DNA from: Pelargonium nanum
Taxonomy: Eukaryota > Streptophyta > Magnoliopsida > Geraniales > Geraniaceae
Length of the DNA: 31,787 nt
Reading direction: 5' to 3'
Assembly (NCBI GenBank): GCA_036897485.1
Contig: JAYMTF010000678.1
Span: 1-31,787 of the forward strand
Below, piece by piece: positions 10,430-21,557 of this stretch (its first letter is position 1; every line of letters starts with the position of its first letter). The translations under genes and the position numbers were made by a program. Under the pieces are notes generated by a model. It was given only the letters and a program-made list of their open reading frames with translations. It was not told the origin of the DNA and did not search any database.

Positions 10430-10505
10430 AACGTCCACGGCAACTCGAACTCGAGACACTACAGTGGCTAACTGATGCGCTAACCACTTGGCCAGTGGGC
10501 TGATA
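10430..10505 (-). mobile_element. tRNA-like SINE head
   Basis: On the minus strand, tggccaagtggttagcgca resembles a pol III A box and D arm, and gagttcgagtt about 45 bases later resembles a B box. No full tRNA cloverleaf closes. This is typical of the 5' part of a tRNA-derived SINE. A tail and target duplication were not resolved. Confidence 0.5.
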
Positions 10506-10519
10506 GTGAAATTACATTT

Positions 10520-13500
10520 GCTGAGTATGTCATGTGCAGTACCAAAACCACAACCAACATAATTGTTAATTGTGTGTACAGATGAAATTAAAATATTGGT
10601 GGGAGAGTGAGACTGGGAGTGTAGGAGTAGGACAGATGTCAATCAGCTGCAGGATATTTCAAATAAAGTTGGAAGATTTTATGGGGTCATCTTCATATAT
10701 GTATTTACCCAATATATATGTGACATCTTTCATGTTTAATTTGCTTTCAAATTTGATACAGCTCAGGAGGTAAATAAATAGACAGCTATCCACCAATAAC
10801 CACAAGAAAAGACATCAAATTAGTGATCCAAATCTTATCTTAATATCTCTATTCCTTATTCCCAACCTTTCAATATATTTTATCCTCTGCATTTTAGCTT
10901 TCACATAGCTACTTTTCTTCAATTTACTCCCACTTCAAAAATCCAAATATTAAAGATTGAGATTTTTTTTTTCATTTTTTGGTCTAAAACTACATTTTCA
11001 CCCTCAATTATTGTTCATGGAAGTAAAAAGTTAGAGTCATTGTTTACTAGGTTTTCTTTTTTCTTTTTCCATAACAAAAAAGTGCATATATCCTTGTATT
11101 TGTTTGTGGTGGTTTGAGATTGACATGAGTGGTCCATGCAAGAGAAATGAGTGACCTCAACATTGTTGGCAAATTGGGTGAGAAAAAAAAGGTGGGTTCC
11201 TAAGTAGTGCCAAAGAAGAATTAAAGGCTGTGAATATGATGCTTTTTGACAAGTTCCTCCATATGCTAAGGGCAGCTAGGAGCTAGCATAGGTCTATGCC
11301 TATAGGAGATAGTAGGACACCCCCACCTCAAGATGTGTCACCTTAAGCCCTACAACTTGCTTGACACTTTCCCAATTTCCTCCACAACCTATTATATATA
11401 ATCTCGGAAGTAAATTGGTTCATGTGCATTCGTGTATGTATTTTCTTATGTTAATTGATGAAACTTCTGATTTAATTTTTTAAATTTGATTAGTTTTAAG
11501 GACATTTCGTAAGATAATATCTCATATTTTAGGCTAGTGTCCTATAAACAAATGATTTGTGATTAAGATATTTCATAAAGATAAAAATTCATAAATGAAA
11601 ACCATGTCAAAGAAGAAGATAGTGCACCTACAACTGCCCCATATTCTAGACCATTACTAGTGGTCGACGGAGCCAAACCATGAGACGACAATGAAGGAGC
11701 AAAACACAAACGACCATACCAGACATTGTCAACTACTTAAAAGAGATTTTTGGGAGCCCAGAGAAGCCTCCATGATGAGCGAAAGCTTCAGACTCCGACC
11801 AAAACAGCTCTATTCTCTACCCGACATATTTTCACCTTCATGCTACCTCTAAAAATATTTGAAGTATACAATCTAAATAAATCTTACCACTAACATGAGG
11901 AATAGAGAAAGAAATCATTAACGATGATAAAGAAAGCTTATAATATAAAATTATAAATATACATCGGGTGGCCCGTGGTTTCAAATACGGGTTTTTTTGC
12001 CCGGACCGCGGCCAGGATTCCTGGGTCTAATTACAATAATCACAAGGTGCAAAGGGAACCCGAATAAAATATTCTTTTTGATATATTTTTCTTCTTCTTT
12101 TGGAGTATATGTGCACATGATATGCAAGATCGATCCCATACACAGACCTTGAAAGTGTGAAAGAAATTTTTTTTTGGCAGATTCTCTTATCAAAATTAGA
12201 ACATAATTTGTATATAAAATAATAATATTAGACAGTTTGTGTAGTTGCACAAACATTGTCGACCCATTAGCTCCTGTTTGTGTGGGTTGGCACGTATGGG
12301 GTTTGTTTATTATTTTGATACTTAAACTAAATCACTGATTTGTGTACTACTCAATTATGTTTTATATACATAAACTAAATCACAATAATACTTTTATAAG
12401 AAACTATTGATTATAGAACAAGTGCATGCACCGCCCCTTGTGACGATGGAGTGTTATCACCAAGAATAGTAATTTTATAGGGATAGACCAATATATCCAT
12501 TAAATTAATGAGTTAAACCATAGACAAAGGAAATTAAGAAACTATTATTAGTGATTTTATAATATTTTATAATGTCTAAAAAGGAAGAGAAGTATTGATG
12601 AAATCAGCTGTCATGCCCTTTTCTGTATTTGGATTTTTTTTCAAGTGTTGCAATGTGATGAGGGCAAAATAAATAAAGGGTTAATTAAAAATGAGATTAG
12701 TACTGTAATTAATTATAGTAAGGATGATGATGATGATGGTAGCATGTGGGAACTGGAAACCCTTAAAGAAAAAGCTTGATTATTGAGATGAGAACAAATA
12801 TTGCGTCATTTTCTTTTATCTCAAATGAATTTTGTTTACTTGGGCGAGTTGAGTTGGTACATAGTTTTAAACGGCTCAAAATTTAAACGAAAATTTGTGC
12901 ACACAATATTTAATTAATTATAAATTTATAATACATATCTACTTGAAAATTTATTACGTACATATAAGAAAAATAAGTAAATATGTTAATATCGTGCGAG
13001 TCAAGAACACTAATTTTTATTATGAAATTTTAAATAAATATTATTTATAATAATAGAATTGGGTTGTGATGGTGCATTATATTATTTTTATATAATAGTG
13101 TGAGTACTTGAGACTTGGTGGCTAGAGCCTACTGCCTAGAGAGCTATACAGAAGAAAAAAAAATATACAATAGAATTGATCTGTGATCATCTTTCAATTT
13201 TTTGAAGTTTTTTTAATGACCTCTATATATTTGATATTAATATCTTCAAATTAGAAAGAGTAGACATGCAATCAAAGCAATACACGTACATATTCATGAA
13301 GTTGTATAATTGTAAAATAAAGACACTGTTCTTTTCAAACTCAATTTAATAAAGATACAAATTCAAGTGCTCCAAGAAAAAATACAAATTCAAAATCTCA
13401 ATTATGAAACAATGACGCTTCAACTATATAAGTTCTCTCAAGAAACATAAAATTAAAATATTCAATCATGTAGGTATAGGGTTGCTACTCATCCATAATT

Positions 13501-13779
13501 ATAGTAGATTGATCGAAAATGTAATCCATCTGTAGGATCAAGCATTGTCCTTATCCAACATTGATCGATTATCCACAATTATTAATAGTCAATGAGTTTG
13601 AAGTTAGAATTACATTCTATTTCATTGATAATATTTATATATATATATACTGTTTTCAGAAAATCTCAAACTCAAAACCTCACAACGGAATTTGAAGCGA
13701 TTTGACTCACGTGACTTTGATAAATAGATAAAACTTCAATCTTAGATAGTGAAAAAGAATACAAATATTATCGATGAAT
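10520..13779. other. Long gene-free stretch
   Basis: No exon series, RNA gene or complete transposon can be supported over this stretch. Visible items are a CT-rich segment near 10840-10935, an inverted-repeat patch (atgcta ... tagcat) at 11264-11290, a GC-richer patch of unknown origin at about 11630-11800, another at 11965-12030, and a short atgatgatgatgatgg run at 12724-12739. Confidence 0.4.
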
Positions 13780-13900
13780 TGTGTCTCAGTAGACAACGCA
13801 GGCTGAGATTGTGGAAAGAGTCAAGTTCGATCCCTACCAAAAACACCTATATATAGAGAAAAGCGAGAAACTTTAGCAGTAAATTATACGCACGAAAGAT
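13780..13900 (+). mobile_element. tRNA-derived SINE copy 1
   Basis: gtgtctcagtagacaacgc resembles an A-box region. ggctgagattgtggaaag follows, then a B-box-like gttcgatccc at 13825-13834 and a body containing ccaaaaacacctatatatag. A diverged copy with the same order of motifs lies at 14471-14570 on the same strand. Together they mark a dispersed pol III-type SINE family. Exact ends are not resolved. Confidence 0.6.
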
Positions 13901-14470
13901 TATACACACAAAAAAGAGTTCAAAATGACATGATACAATTATTCACTGCAGCTAATGTTACCGATAAGGATAAAGATTGCAGAACAATATAAGTGAGCTA
14001 TGAACTAAAGATTTATTTAATTATGCAATAATTAAAGAAAAACAAGAAGAAACAAAATGATGGGTGGGCCAAGTGCCAAAGACAGTAGAGCAGAAGCTTA
14101 ATCAATTTAAGGTGATGACCCAACATTTATAGTTATCATTCTTTTTTAAAATGATGGGCACCAAGGAAGGCAACAATGAGTATGATGTGGGACTATAATG
14201 ACATGATTATATTTCCACCAAAATATGTGTCAAATATCCCAATAATTGAATGGACAAATCAAACTCTAATTGCTAATTCATCCATATATATGCTTATAGT
14301 TAGGTTTTGCTTGCATTACCTTAAAACAAATCATATTCATGGTAGGTTGGTAGATGAGTTCAGCTTCTTAACTTTCATGCTTTTGCACTTGATTCCTACC
14401 CATGACAATATTAGCCTAATTTTGAACTTATCATGTTAGATGCAATGCAAAGGAATAGCTCTAAAATCAA

Positions 14471-14570
14471 TGGGTTGTGGTTTAGTTGGCAAAACAGACT
14501 GAAATTGTGGAAAAATCTCACAGGTTCGATCCCAACTAAACACGTCTATGAGAAAAGATAGGGAGTCTTA
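14471..14570 (+). mobile_element. tRNA-derived SINE copy 2
   Basis: The same order as the copy at 13780: ttgtggtttagttggcaaa, then actgaaattgtgg, then a perfect B box ggttcgatccc at 14523-14533, then aaacacgtctatgagaaaag. The B box here fits the pol III consensus better than in copy 1. Target duplications were not found by eye. Confidence 0.6.
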
Positions 14571-15149
14571 ACTGTTACTAAGCTCCGAGTTGGATTAAAC
14601 CAGTGATTTACAGACTAGAAAGATACCTCTAACTTACTCAGTAGACAAATAAATATATAAGCCCAAATGAAAATCAAGTGATAATATTAGTTGTTTTTGT
14701 ACCTTTTTTTTGTTATATGTTAAATATTTTGTGATAATTGTATTCTTTCAAATTGGAAAGGCATGTATTAGATGGTGGACATGGTTCTACAACAACCAAT
14801 AGAGTGCCAACAAAATGGGAGGAGTGCTGGATTAAAGCTGCACAATTTTATATAAAATTGTATTGTTTGATGAAGAATTTTATAGAAGGACAGAATGTAG
14901 TTGGTTTATAATTGATTGAATTGGCATTTTGTAGCTCAACTTTAGGAACCAAACAATGTTTTCACCTTTGGAAAGTAACTCCACTCACTCCAAAATACAT
15001 ATACAAAAATTTAAAAAGCCTTCAATGGAAAGGTTTGTTTGTGTGGACAATATAATGTGCTCCTGCATGACATGGATGTCTCTTCAAAGAAAGCAAATTC
15101 ATTAATGAGATGACTTAAAAGACACTATTAAAGTACAAATTAACACTCT

Positions 15150-15210
15150 TGCGGATCAAGTGGTTTATGCATCACTGTGTTTGAAGTTCAAGTCATCGAG
15201 AAAATATGTT
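15150..15210 (+). mobile_element. Possible tRNA-like SINE fragment
   Basis: ggatcaagtggtttatgcatc is A-box-like and gaagttcaagtca is B-box-like at a tRNA-like spacing, with AT-rich sequence after. No flanking duplication is seen. It may be only a fragment. Confidence 0.35.
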
Positions 15211-15383
15211 AGTATTGAGTTGGAATTATATATTATGTACGACTTTTTTTATAATGCACTCTCTACAATTTTAGAGAAGAAAACTACAAAAAAAAAAAAA
15301 ACAAAGGTGTGGTTCAACTTCTACATGTGTTGGATAGAAACAATAAAAGTTTAAATATATACTCATAATTTGCTACTAACAAA

Positions 15384-15456
15384 TCCGTTGTAGTCTAGTT
15401 GGTTAGGATACTCGGCTCTCACCCGAGAGACCCGGGTTTAAGTCCCGGCAACGGAA
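15384..15456 (+). tRNA. tRNA-Glu (anticodon CTC), nuclear type, with altered T loop
   Basis: A complete cloverleaf. The acceptor stem is tccgttg/caacgga with discriminator A. The anticodon arm is ctcgg-ctctcac-ccgag with CTC at the anticodon. The T arm is ccggg-tttaagt-cccgg. The sequence otherwise matches the standard plant nuclear tRNA-Glu(CTC). The T loop reads TTTAAGT where nearly all tRNAs have TTCAAGT, so the base at position 56 is T instead of C. That base lies in the pol III B box and pairs with G19 in the folded tRNA. A T-run follows within about 10 bases and could act as terminator. It may be a weakened or pseudo gene. Confidence 0.88.
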
Positions 15457-15463
15457 CATTTTT

Positions 15464-15504
15464 GTTTTTTTCACGAAAATATTGTTTTTTTTCACGAAAA
15501 TATT
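15464..15504 (+). repeat. 20-bp tandem duplication just after tRNA-Glu
   Basis: A T-run plus cacgaaaatatt occurs twice in direct succession (15464-15483 and 15484-15504). The T-runs could serve as two successive pol III terminators for the tRNA upstream. It lies between the two tRNA genes. Confidence 0.7.
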
Positions 15505-15529
15505 CGATTAAAAAATAAAATAATTGTTT

Positions 15530-15613
15530 TGTCAGAAGTGGGATTTGAACCCACGCCCTCTCTCAAAGACTAGAACTTGAGTCTAGCGCCTTAGACCACT
15601 CGGCCATCCTGAC
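15530..15613 (-). tRNA. tRNA-Leu (anticodon CAA), nuclear type
   Basis: On the minus strand the acceptor stem is gtcagga/ttctgac with discriminator A (one G-T pair). The D arm follows (ggccgagtggtctaaggc), then the anticodon arm ctaga-ctcaagt-tctag with CAA, a long variable arm as in class II tRNAs, and the T arm gtggg-ttcaaat-cccac. All stems close. It has no intron. T-rich sequence lies downstream on the minus strand. It faces the tRNA-Glu gene, 73 bases apart. Confidence 0.95.
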
Positions 15614-15804
15614 TGGATGGCCTTGTGGTGATGGTGTAGCAACATATAATTCTTGTTTTATCTTAGCTAAACAAATGACCTCATTATCAGACTCAGTTGG
15701 TGCAAGTGAGAGTATCATTTACTATTGTTACAAGCACAAGAATATGATATCACATATTAGCTAATGTTTTAAGCCTTGTTCATCTTATTATGGGTTACAT
15801 GCTT

Positions 15805-18542
15805 TCAACCTTTAAATGGGTTGTCAATTTGGTGAATTATGCTCTGCAATCCTGACTCGTAACTCGGATGAAGTAGCCTCACTCCTAATTCGGTCTTCAT
15901 GCGTGCATTGGACACTCGCTTCTCTCCCCTTGAACTTCTCTTTTCAATAACCGATCCACTTCTCTCAGCAGCATGTGTGCTTCGTGTGATCTGGCCGGGC
16001 CATTTTTTATCAACCAAGTCCCAAGCATAAGCAAACACCTCTTCTCGCGGGGCAGGATTATCATCCACAATATTGTACACGCTCCTGAACATGGACATAT
16101 CCAAGATAGTTTCTACTTCAGTTACACGAGCAAACAACACACAATCTTCGTTCAGAATACAACAACACAAGCAGTTTCTAATATTAATATATACCTAACG
16201 GCTAAAGGTTTGATTACTATTTTTCTGTCTCCTATGCCTTTGCATGCCTGTGCCGAATTCTATTTTAACAGTATTCTCATGAAGCAAACTGTCCTAGTCA
16301 CCGACTGACCATTTTCACAAGAAAGTTGTGTATACACAGTAAACACGTATTACAAATGATATTGTCATTTGGTCTTTTACAATTGTGAGGCTACATAGGT
16401 AAAACAAATTGAGGTGTCATTTTCATTGAAAAAACACATGGAAAATGTATTACGGTATTATTTTTCATCCTTTAAATTCTATTTCATAACTCAGTATCAA
16501 ACAATTTATACTGAACGATTCAACCATGCCAAAGGATGTAACTTACCTTAAGGTCGGCTTGACAATACTGGCCTTAAGTGCTTGGCAGATGTCCTCAACA
16601 TGAACTCTAGATGTATATTTCCTGGATACTCTCATCTTTTGACTATTTGACACAGGTCCCTGCTTTATGATTGTGTCAACGGCACTGCAATAGAATATAG
16701 TTCAATGAGAATTGACCTCACCTAATAACTAGATCACTTCACAGACATATCAGAGCGCAGACACTACAGATTCTAAATTAATTATCAACCCAATCAATAA
16801 ATAAGTTGAAAGTTGAAACCCTTTGCTGATAAAACTGTACTAGTTATAGTTCAAATATGATCAGTGATATACTGAAGGTGGTTAAGAGAAGCATGGAAAT
16901 ATAAGTGCAATAAGTCCAAGTAACACTTATGTACTCATCTCTAAATCCAAATAAGAATATGATACTGTGCATGTCATTGACTAAAGATTGAAGAAATAAA
17001 GGCTGCATTTGTACTCATTGTTAAAATATACAACACAACCTTCTACCAGGGCCATAGATACCTCCAAGACGAAAGACATGAGCTGAGAGGCCAAGATCTT
17101 CGCCCAGCTTCAACCATCCTGCCTCAGCAACTAACCTCATCTTAGCCAACTCATTCATAGGGTTCGTTTGAGAACTGTCACAAGATAATGCAATTATCAC
17201 CAAACTGATATAAGCAAATCTGTAAATGATGACATGCCAAAAATAATTAAAATAATACACTCAGGTACTCACTCCTCATCTACCCATGCACCACCATAAT
17301 CTCCATACACACCTGCCACACCAAAATGAACATTTACTTCGTAAGAAATTATATTTAGAAAATGGAATGTCCAATTAAGATACTTTGACCATAATCGCCA
17401 TAGACAACATAAATATAAACCTCTTCTACAGATGCATGACCGAAACAATAAAAACCTATTCTATGAGATATGGCATGATCCTTCTCATTCAGGTAACACA
17501 AGACTAGCAGGGTTCCACGAAATATTCATACGACGGGAAGTGGAAAGTAATATTAAGAGCCCAACTATTATCTTAATCATATGCAGCAAATATTTCTCAA
17601 ACACCAAAACAATGAATGTGGAACACTTATAGATACACAAGAACTACCAAGGCAATCATTCAAGAATGTACTATGCACATCAATACTATGCTGGTTGAAC
17701 ACTTAAAACACGGTTTTAATGATGGCATACTAGTTGATGATAAATAACCGAGCCATTTAAGATCCCCATCCACTAGTGTTCTTCTTAGAAGTTCTCCATG
17801 TTGAAGCATCTACAAAACAAGTAAAGGAACAACACACTTCTTTAGAAGCTCCACACAAGAAACAAGTATAGACATCACCACTAGTTATAAATATCTAAAC
17901 AGAGAAATACGCATAGCCTACCGGATCGCCAATGCCCGCAACAGTGGGAACCGAGACTAGAAGATGTGTACAACATTTCATAGTATTTAAGATGCTCAGT
18001 CTGAGAACAACAAAACACAAAAATGCTCAAAATGTAGTAAGAGAAAATAACAAATATTGGCAACAACATTTGATTTTGATGTGCATTATTGTTCTTTATT
18101 CAAACACTCACTCAGGCTCATTTGCATCAAAAATATGAACATGAAACCCATTCTCGTCTAGCTTCTTTTTCTTCTCAGAGCTCGTACACGTCCCATGGAC
18201 GTCCCTAATTAAGCACCAAACTTAATTCCAAAACTGAAACCACCAAATGCTTTATAGTATAATTTCAGAAAATCAAGCTAAAGCGTGAATTAAAAATTAC
18301 CATCCTTGGTTCTTGAGCTGGCCGGCGAAGAATTGTCCGACGAAGCCCATTCCTAGAATGAACATCCGATTCGGAGATTTGGCCACCGATTCTTCGGTTT
18401 GAGAATGTAAATTCACAGCTGCAGAAGCACAGCGGTGGATCCCAAGTGTTTGAGCTCGCCGGATAGTGAATTTCGGCGAGAAATGGCGCCTGAATCGGAG
18501 AGGAGTGGCCGGAATTTGAACCGATACTTGGTAGATTTCCAT
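15805..18542 (-). CDS. NAD(P)-binding Rossmann-fold (atypical SDR/epimerase-like) protein, probably organellar
   Basis: Eight exons on the minus strand join in frame: 18301-18542, 18112-18204, 17922-18000, 17731-17809, 17273-17312, 17040-17174, 16547-16684 and 15805-16084, giving 361 residues. The N terminus (about 1-55) is rich in R/S/A and poor in acidic residues, like a chloroplast transit peptide. The dinucleotide site GMGFVG is at 64-69, followed by a beta-strand ending in THLLVSVP, then SSTSVYG (162-168), an NELAKMRLVAE helix, FRLGGIYGPGR and a C-terminal NPF. These features fit the NAD-dependent epimerase/dehydratase fold, and it is close to an uncharacterised plant family (Arabidopsis At1g19690-like, from memory). 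The usual YxxxK pair of active SDRs is not evident after SSTSVYG, so catalysis is uncertain. Substrate unknown. Confidence 0.9.
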
Positions 18543-18814
18543 GACGGAATATCGGGGCAAAGCAATATTCGGGTTCGGATCAACGGTGGACGTTGAAGAA
18601 GTGCCCTAAGATTTGAGGTCTGAATTGGACTTTCTGAGGTGTGAGAGAAGCTTGAAGATGGGCTTGCTCTTCAAAATTTCTGGGCTGAGTACAAACATAC
18701 CTTTCGATCCTTTACTACTCATTTTCTTTCTCTACCTTTTATGGGCCCAAAACAAAATTCTCCACGTGATTCTAGATTGATGTTGTCTCTACGTCATCTT
18801 ACCAATTCGGTTTT

Positions 18815-19070
18815 TGAACTTTTATATTTTGACTCAATTTGATCGCTAAACATTTTTGAACTAAAAATAGTTATTGAATTTTCTTGGTTCGACCAAATTT
18901 GGTTCCGAATTTTTTCGACCCACTGAACTGACCCAATTTAGTCACTCAACTCTTGATATAAGCTCTTATGGAAGTGACTATTTAGGATCAAAACATGAAA
19001 TTTCAGAACTATTTTTGGTTAAAAAAATATAAAAGACCAAATTGAGTCAAAACACGAAAATTTAATATAA
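18815..19070. repeat. Second copy of the dispersed repeat seen at the left edge
   Basis: It contains tgacccaatttagtc, then gatataagctcttatgg, then gaccaaattgagtcaaaac in the same order as the block at 1-250. This copy is more diverged and lacks the tandem 29-base modules. No coding potential. It lies about 270 bases upstream of the Rossmann-protein gene's start codon. Confidence 0.6.
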
Positions 19071-19417
19071 TACATACCTCCAAATAGAGTTAACGTTGTT
19101 GTTAATCGGTTGCTAACATGACATATTTTTATTGTTGACATGCCATGACATTATGTGCATGACTCTATGAGAATTTATGAGTCATTTGTGTAATTAGAGA
19201 TCCAACAACATTTGAATTCGAAGAATAAACTATTCGCTTGAATTATTAGAATAAAATTAAAATTTGATGTTCTGGAGAAATACAATCAACCTTAAATTAA
19301 AATAAACTATTAGTCAACATTAATTAATTATTAAATTATTTAATGCACTATAATAATAATAATGAACTGAGCAAAATTGAGTGACAAATCTAGTTTTACG
19401 TAAATAATCAATAGGGA

Positions 19418-19634
19418 TTGAGGATCCTAAGCCAAGAATTATTTGGTTTAGGCTAAGCCACCAATGAGATTATGACACCTCATTTAAAATGCTTGGATCC
19501 AGCGGGTTGTTCCGCTCCCACAAATTCACTTTGGTTGGTAAATAAATATTTTCATGTGGTGGCAAGCTCTCATTGGATTGGCTTAGGCTAAGCCAAAAAA
19601 TTATTGACTTAGATTCTTTATTCTCTAATCAAAA
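19418..19634 (+). mobile_element. MITE copy A (terminal inverted repeats, about 215 bp)
   Basis: The left arm (gattgaggatcctaagcc, aattatttgg, ggctaagccaccaatgag) is matched in inverse by the right arm (ctcattggattggc, ggctaagccaa, ttgacttagattctt). The GC-rich core (gcgggttgttccgctcccac) recurs in inverse in copy B. This is a non-autonomous inverted-repeat element; the superfamily is not assigned. Target duplication not resolved. Confidence 0.7.
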
Positions 19635-19774
19635 TATTCTTTAAATGTCAATGTTATCCTCATAGTAAATAGTTAGTATCCCTAAATTTTGTTACAATAC
19701 ACGACCAGAAGAGTACAATAATAAACATATTACATTAACAAATTTTAAGACCTTGTATATTTATATGAGAAAAA

Positions 19775-19953
19775 TGAATCTAAGCCAAACCAATGAGGAG
19801 ATGACACCTCATTAAATTTCACTCATACCCACCGAAGTGAATTGGTGGGAGCGGAGCGACCCGCCCGTGTCCATAATTTTCAATGAAATGTAAGCACCTC
19901 ATTAATTGCTAAGCCTAATTAGCCAAATAAATGTTAACTTAGATTCCTCAATC
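19775..19953 (-). mobile_element. MITE copy B, same family, opposite orientation
   Basis: The reverse complement aligns to copy A along its length: gattgaggaatctaag, ttatttggcta, aatgaggtg, the core gtcgctccgctcccac and the closing ctcattggtttggcttag. The left end is shorter than in copy A. Copies A and B are 140 bases apart in inverted orientation, so the whole 19418-19953 interval could fold back on itself. Confidence 0.7.
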
Positions 19954-21557
19954 ACTATTTATATAATAATTATTATTTACCCGATCATAATAAGTTAATC
20001 CAAAAGTAAACGGCCATTCTTAAATTATAAGACATAACATATATCTTTCACGAGGCTTACGTTTACCTGACTTTTCTTCTTTTTCACTGTAAAGTATTAA
20101 CGTCTGAGAAGTAAAAAAACATGTAAGGTCCATGCATCTCAATCAATATCGTTGAACTGAACTTAATTCATCCAAGAAGTCATGTAAAAATAAATAATAA
20201 TTATCTTTTTTCTCTTTTTAACTTTTATATATAATAATTGTATGAACAAATGAAAAAATAACATGTGGTTGTGAATTGCAACCACAAATTTCAGACACTT
20301 GTCACAATGAAAGCCAGAAAAAATGACTTAAAGCCACCACCAACCCCATCTTATTGCTTATTACTTATTAGGGCTAATAAAAGAGACAGTTGTAGATCAA
20401 CAAACTGGATATATTATGTCTCTTCCAATCTTCTCTAATTTCATGATTGTCAACCCAAAATAAAAACAATAAATAGCTCAAATAATAACCTAAACTAACT
20501 AACTACATTTTACATGATGTTTTTGTTTTAGAGTCTGATTAGAAAATATAATTTGTTTAGAAAAATATATATATCCCACTCAATTAGAGGTTTTTTGTTT
20601 CAAATTAAAAGAAAAAAAACTAATTCATTATGAAAAGTTGTTTTCTAATTTATTTGTTATTCTCTTCAAGTATAAATATAATAAATAAAAACTCTAAAAC
20701 ATGACTTATGTGTGAGGGAGAAGCTACCATCAACACAAAGAGTGCTTAGAGAGAGCCGAAAATTCCTTAAGATCATACCCAAAAAAGAGGTCAGGATCCC
20801 GTTTGTAGGTTTTTAGAGAGATCGAGAATATCGTTCTCCACAATTGAGTTTATTAATTGAACTCCAATTGAAGCACGACTCCAATTCCAACTTACAAAGT
20901 TGTACAAAAAAGTCAAATACTCACAAAGTCCAACTTACAAAGTTGTACAAAAAAGTCAAATACTCACAAAGAAATTATTCTAATGCTTGGGTAAAAATTA
21001 AATGTAAGTTAGTTTGTGATGTTGGAGTAAAACCAAATGACATAGGTAAGTGATTGCTACATTATTGTGGACCTGTCCTATTCTACAACCTTGCTTGCCC
21101 AACTCTTGTTCTTCCTTTTGGTGTGGTCCTTTTGTTCTTTTCATTATATATTACTACTGCTTTATTTATATAATTATTTAGCTGGAATATAAATGAAATG
21201 GGTTCCACTAATTTCAGAACAACTAACTGTCTTACTGGCACAATTAATTAATGATCTGAACTTATATTAACAATAATTTGCAAATGAGATGGATTGGATG
21301 TATATATATAACACTTAAAATTTAGTCAATGAAGTGTTATATAACATACAATACAATTAAACTACTCACCTACATTCATCTGCAAAACTAAATGAACTTC
21401 AACTACCACCCATTTGTTGGCAGCTGATATCTTCTGCAAATCTCTATTCAACATCACTTTGGTTTTGTGCTTGTCCTTGAGACAAGCTTGCTATGTTACA
21501 TTTATATATGTTTTTAGTATTTGCTTGACTAAAGATAATTTGGGTTGAAGCAGAGAT
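19954..21557. other. Gene-free stretch with a 43-bp tandem duplication, upstream of the TLC gene
   Basis: AT-rich sequence. At 20886-20928 and 20929-20971 an exact 43-base unit (starting tccaacttacaaagttg) occurs twice in tandem. It makes an open frame look longer (20844-21053), but that frame has no recognisable motif. A tatatatataac stretch near 21302 could serve as the TATA box of the gene starting at 21558; its leader may be spliced at gaagcag just before the start. The rest holds nothing I can support. Confidence 0.45.

Noticed and set aside
10412..10642. Minus-strand frame of 76 codons
   Set aside because: It overlaps the tRNA-like SINE head and shows no protein family features.
14176..14439. 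Plus-strand frame of 87 codons starting MSMMWDYND
   Set aside because: No recognisable domain or neighbouring exons; isolated in a gene-poor stretch.
15384..15613. Organelle-derived DNA as the source of the two tRNA genes
   Set aside because: Both match nuclear plant tRNAs: tRNA-Glu has anticodon CTC, whereas the plastid one is TTC, and the tRNA-Leu(CAA) sequence differs from plastid trnL-CAA. The surrounding DNA is ordinary AT-rich nuclear sequence.
20844..21053. Plus-strand frame with a repeated peptide
   Set aside because: The repetition comes only from the 43-bp tandem DNA duplication; no family match.
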